A stretch of 64,000 nt of DNA. Origin: Loripinus fragilis. Its lineage: Eukaryota; Mollusca; Bivalvia; Lucinida; Lucinidae. The DNA lies in the NCBI GenBank assembly GCA_964019695.1, contig OZ026516.1:102362368-102426367 (forward strand), read 5' to 3'. Positions 22,016-32,400 of the stretch are shown here, one piece after another. The position numbers and the translations under genes were made by a program. The first letter of the stretch is position 1. Every line of letters begins with the position of its first letter. The notes beneath the pieces were generated by a model, which saw only the letters and a program-made list of their open reading frames with translations, was not told where the DNA came from and did no database searches.

Positions 22016-22908
22016 ACTTAATATCACATATGCACAAAAGCCTCATTTAACGCCCATGCTTTTGTCTTCAGCAGGGATACATGTAGCGAGGGTTTCGCAA
22101 GTCATTTACTTTCAGTCCGTAACTTGTGATATATAACTTCAATGAGGTAGACATGAGGCTTTATCTACCTGAAAAAGTGATATCCACCGAGGTGAATATC
22201 ACTTTTAAGGGTAGATACTTACACTTTTGTAATATGATTTTTATTGTTGAAGTTATTTTCAACCTGTTTTTAAAATAAGTAACGTAGCATTTTGAAATGT
22301 ACATTGTATATAAATTCTCTGAATGCAGAATGTAAATCATAAAACTCTTTTTTACAGTTTGTTTATACAAACAATGGGGTTAAACTTCATCCAAAAGTCT
22401 TTAATTTCCTTGTTGGAGGAGATGAAACGGCTAATCATGTCAATTTCATGCAGCCCATGCTAAATTCATACTCACCATGCCATTTTAGCTCTCTAGAGGG
22501 TGATATAAGAAAAATATTAAAAATATCAACCTTTCGAAACTAGTTTGAGCTGGGTTTTTTTTTTTATCTATATCAACATTTAGGCCAGTTTAGACCAGTT
22601 TTCAGGTAGACATAGAGATTTATGAAGACAAGTTGGGCCAATCAGGAGACAGGATTCTCTTTAGCCATATTTAAAAAAAAGCATATACATGTACGTGTAC
22701 ATGTATATTCGAGTGTTACATGTATCCTAGGTAGGCAATAAATCTCAGCCGGGCCGGGTCTGTAGCTGATGATTAAGTGGGGTTAATGAGCCAGGGGATA
22801 TTGATGACTAACAGTAAAACAGCTAGTGAGTACGACCAGGAAATGCAACAGATCAACCCACGGCACCGTGAGGAAGAAGCAAAGAACAATAACAGCAACA
22901 TAACATAT
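22016..22908. other. Non-coding stretch with one hairpin
   Basis: A hairpin at about 22160-22215 pairs TATCTACCTGAAAAAGTGATAT with ATATCACTTTTAAGGGTAGATA. The remainder is AT-rich and unremarkable. Confidence 0.45.
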
Positions 22909-23051
22909 AGACTGGCCCCAGTCCTTCATTTTTTATCACGGCGCATGGCATATACATTTGTACTTGTAGCTAGTCTAACTGATGGCAAAGAGCCATCAGA
23001 GTTGGACTAGCTACATGTATATGACACATTGAAGGACTGTAGCCAGTCTAC
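22909..23051. mobile_element. Foldback of about 140 bp
   Basis: Arms begin TAGACTGGCCCCAGTCCTTCA and end TGAAGGACTGTAGCCAGTCTA. They include GTAGCTAGTC and GACTAGCTAC inside and meet at GATGGCAAAGAGCCATC. It is a snap-back MITE without coding capacity. Confidence 0.75.
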
Positions 23052-23774
23052 ATAACATCTAGAAGACAATAATAGTCCAGCAACCGACTCTCTTCTCCCC
23101 AGTGGGATGATTGCAAACTAGAAAAACCACAAAGTACTGCACGACTAAACAAGGACTAAACACAAAACTCCCGCAAACAATGGGGATAACAATAAACAAT
23201 GAATAAACAACAGCGGGACCATCATCTTATAATGGAAAACAACCGAAGCCACCAAGGGCTTAACTTAATTTTACTAGCCAAATCTTCGCCCTAAACTCTG
23301 CTGTTGTAAAACACTATTAAGTTCAGCTCGCATGGAGACCTCCTAACTTGTGTTATTTATCATCACAGGGAAACAACCAATCAATTATCTTACTGTGACA
23401 AAACAAAGGAAAGGGCTCTCAACTCACAGATTGTCAGAGATAAAGACAATCCCCAGATGAGCGACGGTACATGAACCCAACTATAAACACACATCGGGCA
23501 CTGTCCCACAAGTTACATGTAAGTCTGTGTCATCATTGAGCCTGAGGCCTGTCCTACATGTACCGTTGTGCAATTAAAGAGGAAATCATAGCAACATTTG
23601 TATAAACAGTGATTGGGTTTATAACACAGATTATCATATGACGTTGCGTCTGGGAGTGAAATAACGCAATGCAATAAAATCTGTAAACCACAAGTGGTTT
23701 ATCGATTTTCGGGAAACGTAATGACGTCCATAACAACGTTTTTACGCCAGAAATGAGATTTCAAAGTAATTGTC
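23052..23774. other. Non-coding stretch, no gene recognised
   Basis: Unique sequence without splice-framed coding signals. No repeat partner was seen in this window. Confidence 0.4.
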
Positions 23775-23955
23775 ATATGATAAATAGAATCTAACATTCG
23801 TGCTCTTATATTATTGAATTTATTAAACTCGTTGCGAAAAAGAGATAAAATGCTCGGCAAGCCTCGCATTTTATCTCTTTTCCCCAACTCGTTTATTAAA
23901 TTCAATAAAACATGAGCACTCATGTAAGATCCTCTATTTGTCGCATTATATCCAT
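23775..23955. mobile_element. Foldback of about 180 bp
   Basis: Inner arms AGAGATAAAATGC and GCATTTTATCTCT surround TCGGCAAGCCTC. Outer arms ATTGAATTTATTAAACTCG and CGTTTATTAAATTCAAT, then weaker matching with GTGCTC/GAGCAC words, extend it to about 180 bp. Confidence 0.75.
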
Positions 23956-24072
23956 GCTCTTTAATGTCTGTGACCGTTTTAGACTGATCATGAAAAGAAG
24001 ACTTTGATAAGTTAGAGGTCTTTCATGCAAACTAAATATCTATGTGTCTTGACCCACATCTGAACTAAGGGT

Positions 24073-24335
24073 TTAAGCCCTCCAGTAAAATATTTTTACT
24101 GACCGTTCCAAGGCGGTGCTGCTTTTGTGGACCATTTATGTTATTTCTGTCTTGTTTTGTTATTCTTTCATGCATGTCTGTTTGTTGATGCCTTGTGGTC
24201 ACCTGATTGGAAAGGGCTGGCCTCTTGGCTTTCGTTTGTGATGTCTAATTGTTGTCACTTTCCCACTGGTATCCTGGGTCAGGTGTGGTGCTTGATTGTA
24301 TTGATTCCTAATCTTTGCCCTCTTTCTTACTTTCC
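24073..24335 (+). repeat. Dispersed repeat family S1, plus-strand copy
   Basis: Runs AGTAAAATATTTTTACTGACC, CAAGGCGGTGCTGC, GTGGTCACCTGATTGGAAAGG, CTTTCGTTTGTGATGTC, TGGGTCAGGTGTGG and GATTCCTAATCTTTGCCC. The open frame through it is shared by other copies but shows no known domain. Confidence 0.7.
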
Positions 24336-25026
24336 AACGATTTTTTGAATTCATAAAGCTAATCGCTATAAAGTACTGGCTCTGAAATGCCTTGTTGCAG
24401 AAGAGTTTTCAAAGCAACATTACACCCATGACCAACTCTGTGCGTCTCCGGCAGAATTCAGAAAATATCCCACGAAGTCCATGACACCGACAGCCCCGCT
24501 CCAGCAACCATAGTAGTAAAAAGATGGCTCTTGCCGCCGAAGTCACTTACATTTGAACATACTTTGGCAAAACGAATAAGTTGCAAAATATATGCACCCT
24601 ACGAAGGAGCGCGAGTAAACCTTTGTCCAAATCAAAAACTTAGCAAAAAGGAGATAAGTGTGACCTGAAAATGCCCCAATCACATACTGCAGACCAACCC
24701 ATGGCGCCGTGAGAAATAGACAAAACCAATAACAGCCACAATACATCAAGAAGACAACCTTGAGGACAATTTCTAACCGGTTTGGCATTTAATTCTTTGT
24801 TTATCATCGTAACTTGACCGCCGCGGCGGTGAAACATTAAGAAGCTCGATGTTCAGGAGCTCTTGGTATAGATCATTTCTACTTTTTGTTTTGTTTGTTT
24901 GATTTGATTCTTTACGTCCCACCAACAATCATTTAGTTATATCGGAAGGGGTCTTCCTGGGTTGAACCAGTACTCAGCTAGGATTCATTTCTACCTTTAA
25001 TTCGAAATATTTGGAAATTCATGCTT
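24336..25026. other. Non-coding stretch, no gene recognised
   Basis: Overlapping minus-strand frames at 24543-24837 run through a cysteine/leucine-rich chance translation with no motif. Confidence 0.35.
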
Positions 25027-25140
25027 AACCCATAATGGCATAGCGTCCTTTTTATCGGACGTATGAAAATGGTCCCAACGCAAACCAGACGCATCAGAAC
25101 GCGGCGTCTGATAAGACTCTCTATTTTCCTATTCTTACAG
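25027..25140. repeat. Family N partial copy
   Basis: TTAACCCATAATGGCATAGC end, then CAGACGCATCAGAACGCGGCGTCTGATAAGACTC core. The right half is lost. Confidence 0.6.
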
Positions 25141-25182
25141 ATTGATTCATAAAAACATCAAAACAAAACAAAAAACAAAAAC

Positions 25183-25388
25183 AAGACCCCCCCCCCCCCC
25201 CCCCTAAAAAAAGACTCAAACGAGCCTGTGGTGCCGATGATGGTCCAACATTGAATTCTGGCTTCGTAGCTTTGTGATTTTTCAGGGGATCCGGACCAGT
25301 ATTGCTAAGAAAAAAAATATTTTTGTCATTTTTTTTTTGGGGGGGGGGGGGGTCCGGACCCCCTGCCCCCCTCTGGATCCACGCATGG
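25183..25388. repeat. Family G partial copy with C and G homopolymers
   Basis: A run of about 20 C (25187-25204), then CATTGAATTCTGGCTTCGTAGC, GGGGATCCGGACCAGTATTGC, a G-run near 25340 and the end CCCCCTCTGGATCCACGCATG. The word order matches 45700-45853. Confidence 0.7.
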
Positions 25389-25554
25389 TGAACATATACT
25401 TGCAGCTATCCAGTGGGGCTAAAATGAAAATTTGATATTTTACATAAAACCCACTTTAACAAACTTGTTTAATGCATCGTCCAAGTTTTACCTAGTTTTA
25501 TTAAACCACGCTGGATGGAAGATTCCTTCATTAAGAAACGATTAACGCACAACA

Positions 25555-25770
25555 ATGTATTAACTCATTTTTCGATAGCGGCGACATTTGTCGTCTGCTG
25601 ATAACTTTAAAGTTTGCACACATTTAGGACCCTGATCCGGACCGGCAGAACGTCGTCGGTCCCTGATATTTTTTCCTGGAATATTGTTTTGAAAATGTAA
25701 ATTTTGAAAAAGCTAACAGACGACAGCAAAACCATGAAAAATTCCTAGCATGCAAAGAAATAATAGATCA
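25555..25770. mobile_element. Palindromic MITE family N, copy
   Basis: TTTGTCGTCTGCTGATAAC on the left and ACAGACGACAGC with GCATGCAAAG on the right. The core is GATCCGGACCGGCAGAACG. Confidence 0.6.
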
Positions 25771-26036
25771 AAGACTGGAATACAATAAAACATATTGGTT
25801 TGCTGGAACAAAGAAACAATATCCTAATGGAGTTGATGAAAATAATAGAAATACATTTTTGTAACCCAAACTAACTTGATACATGACATCCATGTTGAAA
25901 TGGTCCTCGTCGCGAGAAATCCTGTCTTCGGGGTGTCCGACAAAGCGAGTTTCAAACTAGTCTCCTCAGCTACAGAGACTAGCTAGAAAATTGAAATTTC
26001 ACCTGCAGCAAGTTGACATATGGCACTTTCTAAAAA

Positions 26037-26100
26037 GCGATCAACAAAGGCGCTGATCAGACTGCGCGGATGCGCAGGCTGGTCTGCGCCTGTGTTGTTC
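26037..26100. repeat. TGCGCA hairpin
   Basis: CAACAAAGGCGCTGATCAGAC and GTCTGCGCCTGTGTTG form arms around TGCGCGGATGCGCA. Confidence 0.65.
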
Positions 26101-26717
26101 GAAAACCCCCGAAGACAGGTTTTCTCGCGACGAGGCCCAAATAATGAATGCAATAGTACAATCGTCCAGATTTTGAGCCATTTTCGTACTGATCGCATTG
26201 GCAAACAGCGAACGCTCAGACTAGACTGCACAGTGAAGACCGATAACTAGACATCTAAAGACATCTAAGAGCCAATAGTGATACCTGTAGTCCTTTTTTT
26301 ATTCTCACCTGTTGTGACGGTCCAGGCCTTTTGTTCAGAGTGCGTAACAGAAAAATATTTTCTTATTTCTCAACCAAAGCATATAGGGTATATATACTGT
26401 AGATATATTAACAATTTTACGCTGAATATTTTTGTTTATCTAAAACATATTGCCTCCGTGCCGTGGTGTCTCATACGACACATGCTCGAACACCTATGGG
26501 ATCTCCTTTATTTTGGCATTTTCTTGAAACCTAGAATTTAGAATTGAAACCTACTTTGGAATAAATAAGAGGAATGTTTTCCACCAGTGCATGGCTATTT
26601 TCAAAGAAAAGTGACTTAGAACATTTCAAACAAACAAAACAAAAACGATAAGCAGTTACAATTTTTGTGGCTTCCGATCTCGCCATTTTCAAATTAAATA
26701 AGCTATATTTTGCACAA
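26101..26717. other. Non-coding stretch, no gene recognised
   Basis: Unique sequence. A plus-strand 87-codon frame (26278-26541) shows no domain or splice context. Confidence 0.35.
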
Positions 26718-26925
26718 TACAGTGAAACCTGCATTAGGCGGCCACTTAAAAATAGACAAAACAAAGATCTTAATGACAAATGGTAGCTTAATGCAGGTCT
26801 AAGGTATCACAGAATATTCCCCTTGGAGCATTTTGCAATAGTTTTGACATGCATTATGCGATTATTGGTATTGAAAACCAATTTTGACTTTAAAGAGTGG
26901 CCGTTTAAGACAGGTTTTACTGTAC
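26718..26925. mobile_element. Palindromic MITE family Y, copy 2
   Basis: Begins ACAGTGAAACCTGCATTAGG and ends GTTTAAGACAGGTTTTACTGT, which are inverted ends. Internal GGCGGCCACTT / GAGTGGCCGTTT and a GCTTAATGCAGGTC word match the other copies. Confidence 0.75.
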
Positions 26926-27084
26926 TCAAGATATTCTTCTGAACTTTTCACACATTATGTGAATATAAATGTTTGTTTAACAACAGAAAATAAATATGTT
27001 TTTATCATAATCAATTTCTTTCAGCAAACTGTTTACTTTAGGCGTTGGAAGATTCCTTAAGAATAGTATATAAACAACAATAAG

Positions 27085-27252
27085 GTACAGTAAAACCTGT
27101 TTAAAATGGGCACTCTCAAAAACATAAAAAATGTTTGTCAATACCTATTATCGCTTAATGTAGGTCAAAAGTATTGTAGGGAGCATTCTGCAATACTTTC
27201 GACCTTCATTACGCCACCATTTTTCTTTTTTCTAGTGGCCGCTTAAAGAGAC
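27085..27252. mobile_element. Palindromic MITE family Y, copy 3
   Basis: ACAGTAAAACCTGTTTAAAA start, CGCTTAATGTAGGTCAAAAG, then GCAATACTTTCGACC and AGTGGCCGCTTAAAGAG. It abuts the word-built foldback that starts at 27256. Confidence 0.75.
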
Positions 27253-27255
27253 TAA

Positions 27256-28751
27256 ATGCCCAGTCACACTATAACGTTTTAGCAAACGTACGCCGACGTA
27301 TAATATAGATATATCTAGTACGCTGGCATAAGCTGGCATACGCTGAAATCTAATTTAAAAAATCAGAGAAAGCCTCCCTCTGAACGTATACAAAGCGTAT
27401 GCGAAACGAACATAGACGTGTGTCTAACTTATGAGTAACTTATTCATAACTTATTCCTGGCGTAACATAATTTATACTTGTATTAGCGTATAAAAGCGTA
27501 TGCCCTGCGTATCACTAGCGTTCTTAACCTATGAGAAACTTATGCACAGCGATCGTCTAACGTATGCTGAACTGTACATGTAACGTGCGTTAACGTATGC
27601 ATAACTTACATGTAACGTACATGTAGCGTACATCTAACGTATGTCTAACGTATAAAACAGTACACAATTTTGGGACCTTTTTGCCATATGACAACGTATA
27701 CCAACGTACTGTAGCGTGTTCGTAAAGGCCCTGTCACACTTCGACGTATAGCACCAACGTATGCCGACGTATGAAAAATTCAGCAAGTACGTTGGTATAC
27801 GCTGAGTACGTGAGAAATAAGTTATAAACACGTTACTACTAATACGCTATAGTACGGTGGTATACGTTGACATACGGCCAAGAGGTCCAACATTTTGTGC
27901 ATCCATAAAAAATGACAGCGTATGCGAACGTACTGTTTCTATACGCTAGGCATACGCTAGATGTACGCAGCAGGTAAGTTATGCATACGTTAAGGTACGT
28001 TAGCACCAATGTATGCGGACGTATGAGAAATTAAGCAAGTACGTTGGTGTACGCTGAATACGTTAGGGATAATTTTTAAACACGTTACGAACACGCTACT
28101 GTACGTTGGTATACGTTGTCATACGGCGAACAGTTCCCAAAATTTTGTGCTTGCATAAAAAAATCTTCAGCGTATGCCGACGTATTGCTTATACGTTAGG
28201 CATAAGTTAGATGTACGCAACGGGTAAGTTATGCATACGTTAAGGTACGTTAGCACCAACGTATGAAAATTCACCAAATACGTTGGTGTACGCTGAATAA
28301 GTTAGAGGTACGTTATCAATACGTTACGAACACGCTACAGTACGTTGGTATACGTTGCCATATGGCAAAATGGTCCCAAAATGTTGTACTGTTTTATACG
28401 TTTGACATAAGTAAGAAGTACGCTACATGTAAGTTATGCATACGTTAACGTACGTTATATGTACAATTCAGCATACGTTAGACGTTCGTTGTGCATAAGT
28501 TTCAAGAACGCTAGTGATACGCTGGGCATACGCTTTTATACGCTGATACAAGTATAAGTTATGTTACGTCGGGAATAAGTTACTCATAAGTTAGACATAC
28601 GTTCTATGCTCGTTTCGCGTACGCTTTGCATAAGTTCAGAGAGAGGCTTCCTCTGATTTTTTTTAATAGATTTCAGCGTATGCCAGCGTACTAGATATAT
28701 ATTTCACACGTCGGCCTACGTTGGCTAAAACGTTATAGTGTGACAGGGCCT
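27256..28751. mobile_element. Word-built foldback element A (Harbinger-like ends)
   Basis: Left end ATGCCCAGTCACACTATAAC and right end GTTATAGTGTGACAGGGCCT are inverted. TAA flanks both sides (27253-27255 and 28752-28754). Left arm 27256-27725 pairs along its length with 28324-28751; a 598-bp loop between them is the left part of foldback B. The sequence is almost entirely degenerate words such as ACGTATGCATA, ACGTACATGTA and ACGTATGTCTA with an exact 11-bp spacing in the cleanest stretch (about 27593-27658). It has no coding capacity. The TAA flanks and end similarity to the element at 10233 suggest PIF/Harbinger mobilisation. Confidence 0.8.
27726..28323. repeat. Foldback B, left arm, with tandem 250-bp units
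   Basis: Starts AGGCCCTGTCACACTTCGAC directly after TAA (27723-27725), so it has its own transposon-like end. Inside are tandem units of about 250-260 bp, each opening GCACCAACGTATG or GCACCAATGTATG (27748, 28002, 28254). Each continues CGTTGGT.TACGCTGA.TACGT, ACACGTTAC, CGTTGGTATACGTTG, TTTTGTGC.TGCATAAA and TAAGTTATGCATACGTTAAGG. The arm's complement is at 28755-29142 and 35783-35942. Confidence 0.75.
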
Positions 28752-28754
28752 TAA

Positions 28755-29142
28755 CGTATTTAAAACTTATCTCTAACTTATTCAGCGTACATTCTCATAC
28801 GTCCTCATGCGTCGGTGCTAAACGTACCTTAACGTATGCATAACGCACATGTAGCGTACATCTACCGTATGCCTGACGTATAAGCAATACGTCGGCATAC
28901 GCTGAAGATTTTTTATTCAAGCACAAAAATTTTGGGATCTATTCGTCGTTTGACAACGTATACCAACGTACAGTAGCGTGTTCGTAACGTGTTTAAAACT
29001 TACCTCTAACGTATTCAGCGTACACCAACGTACTTGCTGATTTTCTCATACGTCCACATACGTTGTTGCTAACATACCTTAACATATGCATAACTTACCT
29101 GCTGCGTACATCTAGGGTATGCCTAATGTATAGAAGCAGTAC
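28755..29142. repeat. Foldback B, right arm, part 1 (interrupted by BEL)
   Basis: Inverted copy of foldback B units: CCTTAACGTATGCATAAC, then TCATTC-type reversed words and CAACGTATACCAACGTAC. It runs into AGTAC at 29138-29142, the 5' target duplication of the BEL element. The arm resumes after 35782. Confidence 0.75.
29138..29142 (+). repeat. 5-bp target-site duplication AGTAC (left)
   Basis: AGTAC immediately precedes the 5' LTR and is repeated at 35778-35782 directly after the 3' LTR. A 5-bp duplication is typical for BEL/Pao integrases. Confidence 0.9.
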
Positions 29143-29426
29143 TGGAATGAAGATTTTAAATGCAACAAATTAACTTAAATGAAATGACGTAACGTCTGTT
29201 GCAAAGCGTTACGTTAACGTTGTACAACGGATGTGACGTCCGTTGCACAACGTTACTTTAACGTGATTTCAACGTACGTTGCTAGGGAAGTTAGTAGTTT
29301 TGAGACGGCGCCATAGCATCGTAGGGCCCGCACTTTGTTAAGAAAATAAGTAGCCTATAAACATCGTAGAACTCACAATCGGAGTTGACTTGTGTTTTAT
29401 CCATCATCGGGATTATCGACGAAACA
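29143..29426 (+). repeat. BEL 5' LTR
   Basis: 284 bp, beginning TGGAATGAAG and ending CGACGAAACA. The first part is rich in ACGT words (about 29185-29280), with GTACAACGGATGTGACGTCCGTTGCAC forming an inverted pattern. The second part carries a possible TATA box and probably the transcription start. Confidence 0.95.
29356..29361 (+). promoter_or_regulatory. Candidate TATA box of the BEL LTR
   Basis: TATAAA in the context GCCTATAAACATCG, about 70 bp before the LTR end, a plausible position for driving genomic RNA. It is repeated in the 3' LTR at 35707-35712. Inferred from sequence only. Confidence 0.45.
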
Positions 29427-29428
29427 TA

Positions 29429-29440
29429 TGGTAGCAGAGC
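29429..29440 (+). other. Primer-binding site of the BEL element
   Basis: TGGTAGCAGAGC begins two bases after the 5' LTR. Its first 11 bases are complementary to the CTCTGCTACCA 3' end typical of animal initiator tRNA-Met. Beyond that the match stops, so another tRNA sharing these end bases is possible. Confidence 0.65.
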
Positions 29441-29486
29441 GAGGTTCTAAATTTGAAGAATAGTAGAAATAATTCGAAGATCGAGA

Positions 29487-32400
29487 ATGGCGTCATCCGC
29501 AATGGAAGTTGTTAACGAGAATCATCCAGAGGCCCTATGCGACTTTGAGGAAATGGAAGTACAATTCAAGAAAGACAAGACCCGTGTGAAATCTAACTTT
29601 ACACGATCAAGAAATAAATTACTAGATTTATTAGATCAAGATGATTTGCCAAGCCGAAAAGATGTCCGTCAAGCACGTCAAAACATGGACACTTGTCAAG
29701 CAATAGCTATCGAGGTACTGACAAATTTTTCGGACTTTTACACCAAGAACGGCGAAAAACAAAAACGTAAGCTGGTTGTGATGGAAATGATCCGAATCGA
29801 AGAAGATTTCTACATGACGTCTGAGTCTGCCAGGGAGTATTTAGAGTCTCGAAAGAGTGACAACTCGAGTGTATCTTCGGACATTCTTTCGATCGATTTG
29901 CTGGAGAGAATGAACATTTCTGATCAGAGTGAGACTAATCGCAAACAGGGCTTGGCTCCATTTCAAAATCAGACAGTATCCGAGGTAAACTCATTTAAAT
30001 TTTTCGGTGAATCGGTACCTGACCTTTGCACTGCTAGAGATAACCTCATCTCTCCAAAAAGTACTGTTCAGCATAATATGACTTTTGAAAAAGCCCCTTT
30101 ATTGAATGATACCCGTCATGATGCAAACCCCCAGTACCCAGATGAACACTATGCGAACCCAGGGAGCCGTTTAGCTGACACGAGTACACGTAATGTCCCA
30201 TTAGAGAATCTTAGTTCAGCTCAATCTATCGGTCACGATTTATGGCGGCAACTGAAGCGTGTACAGATACCGGTGTTTTCAGGAGAAAAGCGACAATACC
30301 AAAATTGGAAAGCTGCTTTCTTGGCCTGTATTGACAGTGCACCTGCGACGGACGAGTATAAATTGCTGCAATTACGCCAATATGTATCCGGCGATGCCTT
30401 AAAAGTAATAGAAAATTTGGGGCATTCAGCATACGCCTATAAAGCAGCGAAAGAGAGGCTGGATCGAAAGTACGGTGGCAAACGCAGACAGATTGCCATT
30501 TACCTTGAAGATTTAGAGAATTTTCGACAAATACGACTGGGGAACGCCAGAGATTTAGAGAACTTTGCCGACCTGCTGGACATTGCCATAATCAACTTGA
30601 AAGAGGCGGGTCTTCACCATGAATTACAAGACGGCTCGCTTTATACAAAATTGCAGAGGAAATTGCCAGAGTCACTATTGGCGCGCTATCACCGCTGGGT
30701 TTTCGAGAATAGCGCGTCAGGGTCTGTACTTACTCTAAGGACTTGGGTTATACAGGAATCTGAATTTCAGACCGTTGCTACAGAGACTGTGCACGGGTTG
30801 ACTGGACAATCATCGAACCAAGCGTCGCAGCCATTCTACAGAAACAACAACCAGCGAGCATTCTTTGGCGAAACAACTGAGGAGGGTCGACGAGGGAAAT
30901 CTATCGAATGCCAACTATGCAAGGAGCCACACAGAATTTGGAATTGTCAACATTTCGCAGATAAGTCTGTAACAGAGCGATGGAATTTGGCAAAGCTGTT
31001 TCAGCTATGCTATCGTTGTCTAGGGGAGTGGCATGTTGGGAAAAAATGTCCAAGAAGCCGACAGTGTGGTTATGAAGGTTGCCAAGAATTACATCACAGG
31101 TTACTACATCGACAGCGGTACCAATCAGAAATTACAGAGCAACCTCCTTCTTCATATCATGATACTGAACTGAAGGGTTTGAGAAATAAATATGATAAGG
31201 AACCTTATTCAAACCGCCCAGAAATGGACACCCTTCTGACCACTTCAGTCACATACGTTACGGAGGGGAAAGGACAAAGCCAACAGACATCTATGACAGC
31301 CACAGACGATTACAGACCAGACTACATTGCTCTTCGTACCATCCCCGTGATACTTAGAAATGGTGACAGATCATTGAAAGTCAACGCCCTGCTAGATGAT
31401 GGCAGCACAAAAAGTTACATCAATGCAGATGTTGCAGCTGAGTTAGGTCTGCAAGGAAAAACAGAAAAAGTAATGGTCAATGTCTTAAATGGCCAAGTTG
31501 AGACATTCGAAAGCAAACCAGTAGAATTTCAATTAGAGAGTATGAACGGCAGTGTTAATATGACAGTTAACGCTTACACAGCAAATAGGGTTACAGGAGA
31601 CATGAGGGTTTTTGATTGGAATAAATGTAAAAGTCGCTGGCCATATTTAAAGAATATTGACTTTCCACACAGTACAAAAAGAGAAATTGTAGATCTGCTC
31701 ATTGGCCTAGACTGTGCGTATCTTCATTCCACACTCGAAGAAGTAAAAGGAAAGCCAAGCGAACCTATAGCGAGGCTAACACCACTTGGGTGGACCTGCG
31801 TTGGAAACCCAGGACAGAGAGATGGTTCAATGTTGCAAACAAACTTTGCCAGCACGTTCTTTGTAAAAGATCAGTCATCTCTAGAGACGTTGAATGCAAA
31901 TTTGAAGAAATTCTGGGAGTTTGAGGAGGAGCCATTGATGCATGAACCCCCTGTGATTCGATTGGAGGAAAAACTAGCCTTGCAAACAGCAGAACATTCT
32001 ATAAACTATGAAAATCAAATGTATCGGGTTGGTGTCCCTTGGAAAGAGCGTCAGCCAGTTTTACCGAACAACTATGATATGGCTCTACAAAGACTTGAAA
32101 ACACTGAGAAGAGACTAAAACGATCACCGGACATTGCAGACTCTTACAGCAAGTGCATTGAACAGTATATTGAGAAAGGATATGTAAGGAAGATAATGGA
32201 GCACGAGAAAAGTAAATCAAAATGGTACCTGCCACATTTTCCGGTCATCAGACTTGACAAAGAAACAACAAAAACTAGGATCGTATTTGATGCATCGGCT
32301 AAATATGACGGAGTCTCTTTAAATGACGTCATACACCAAGGGCCCAAGTTACAAAGGGATCTTTTTGACGTACTACTACGCTTCAGAAAGTTTCCAGTAG

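Noticed and set aside
24127..24348. Cys/Leu-rich frame seen in several places (2668, 24127, 43557)
   Set aside because: Recurs because the family S1 repeat recurs. Copies have stops and shifts at different places, so no protein is conserved.
27634..28448. Frames with a repeated NTLQYVGIRCHMAK peptide
   Set aside because: Both strands show the same peptide because the foldback arms are inverted copies. The sequence is word repeats, not a gene.
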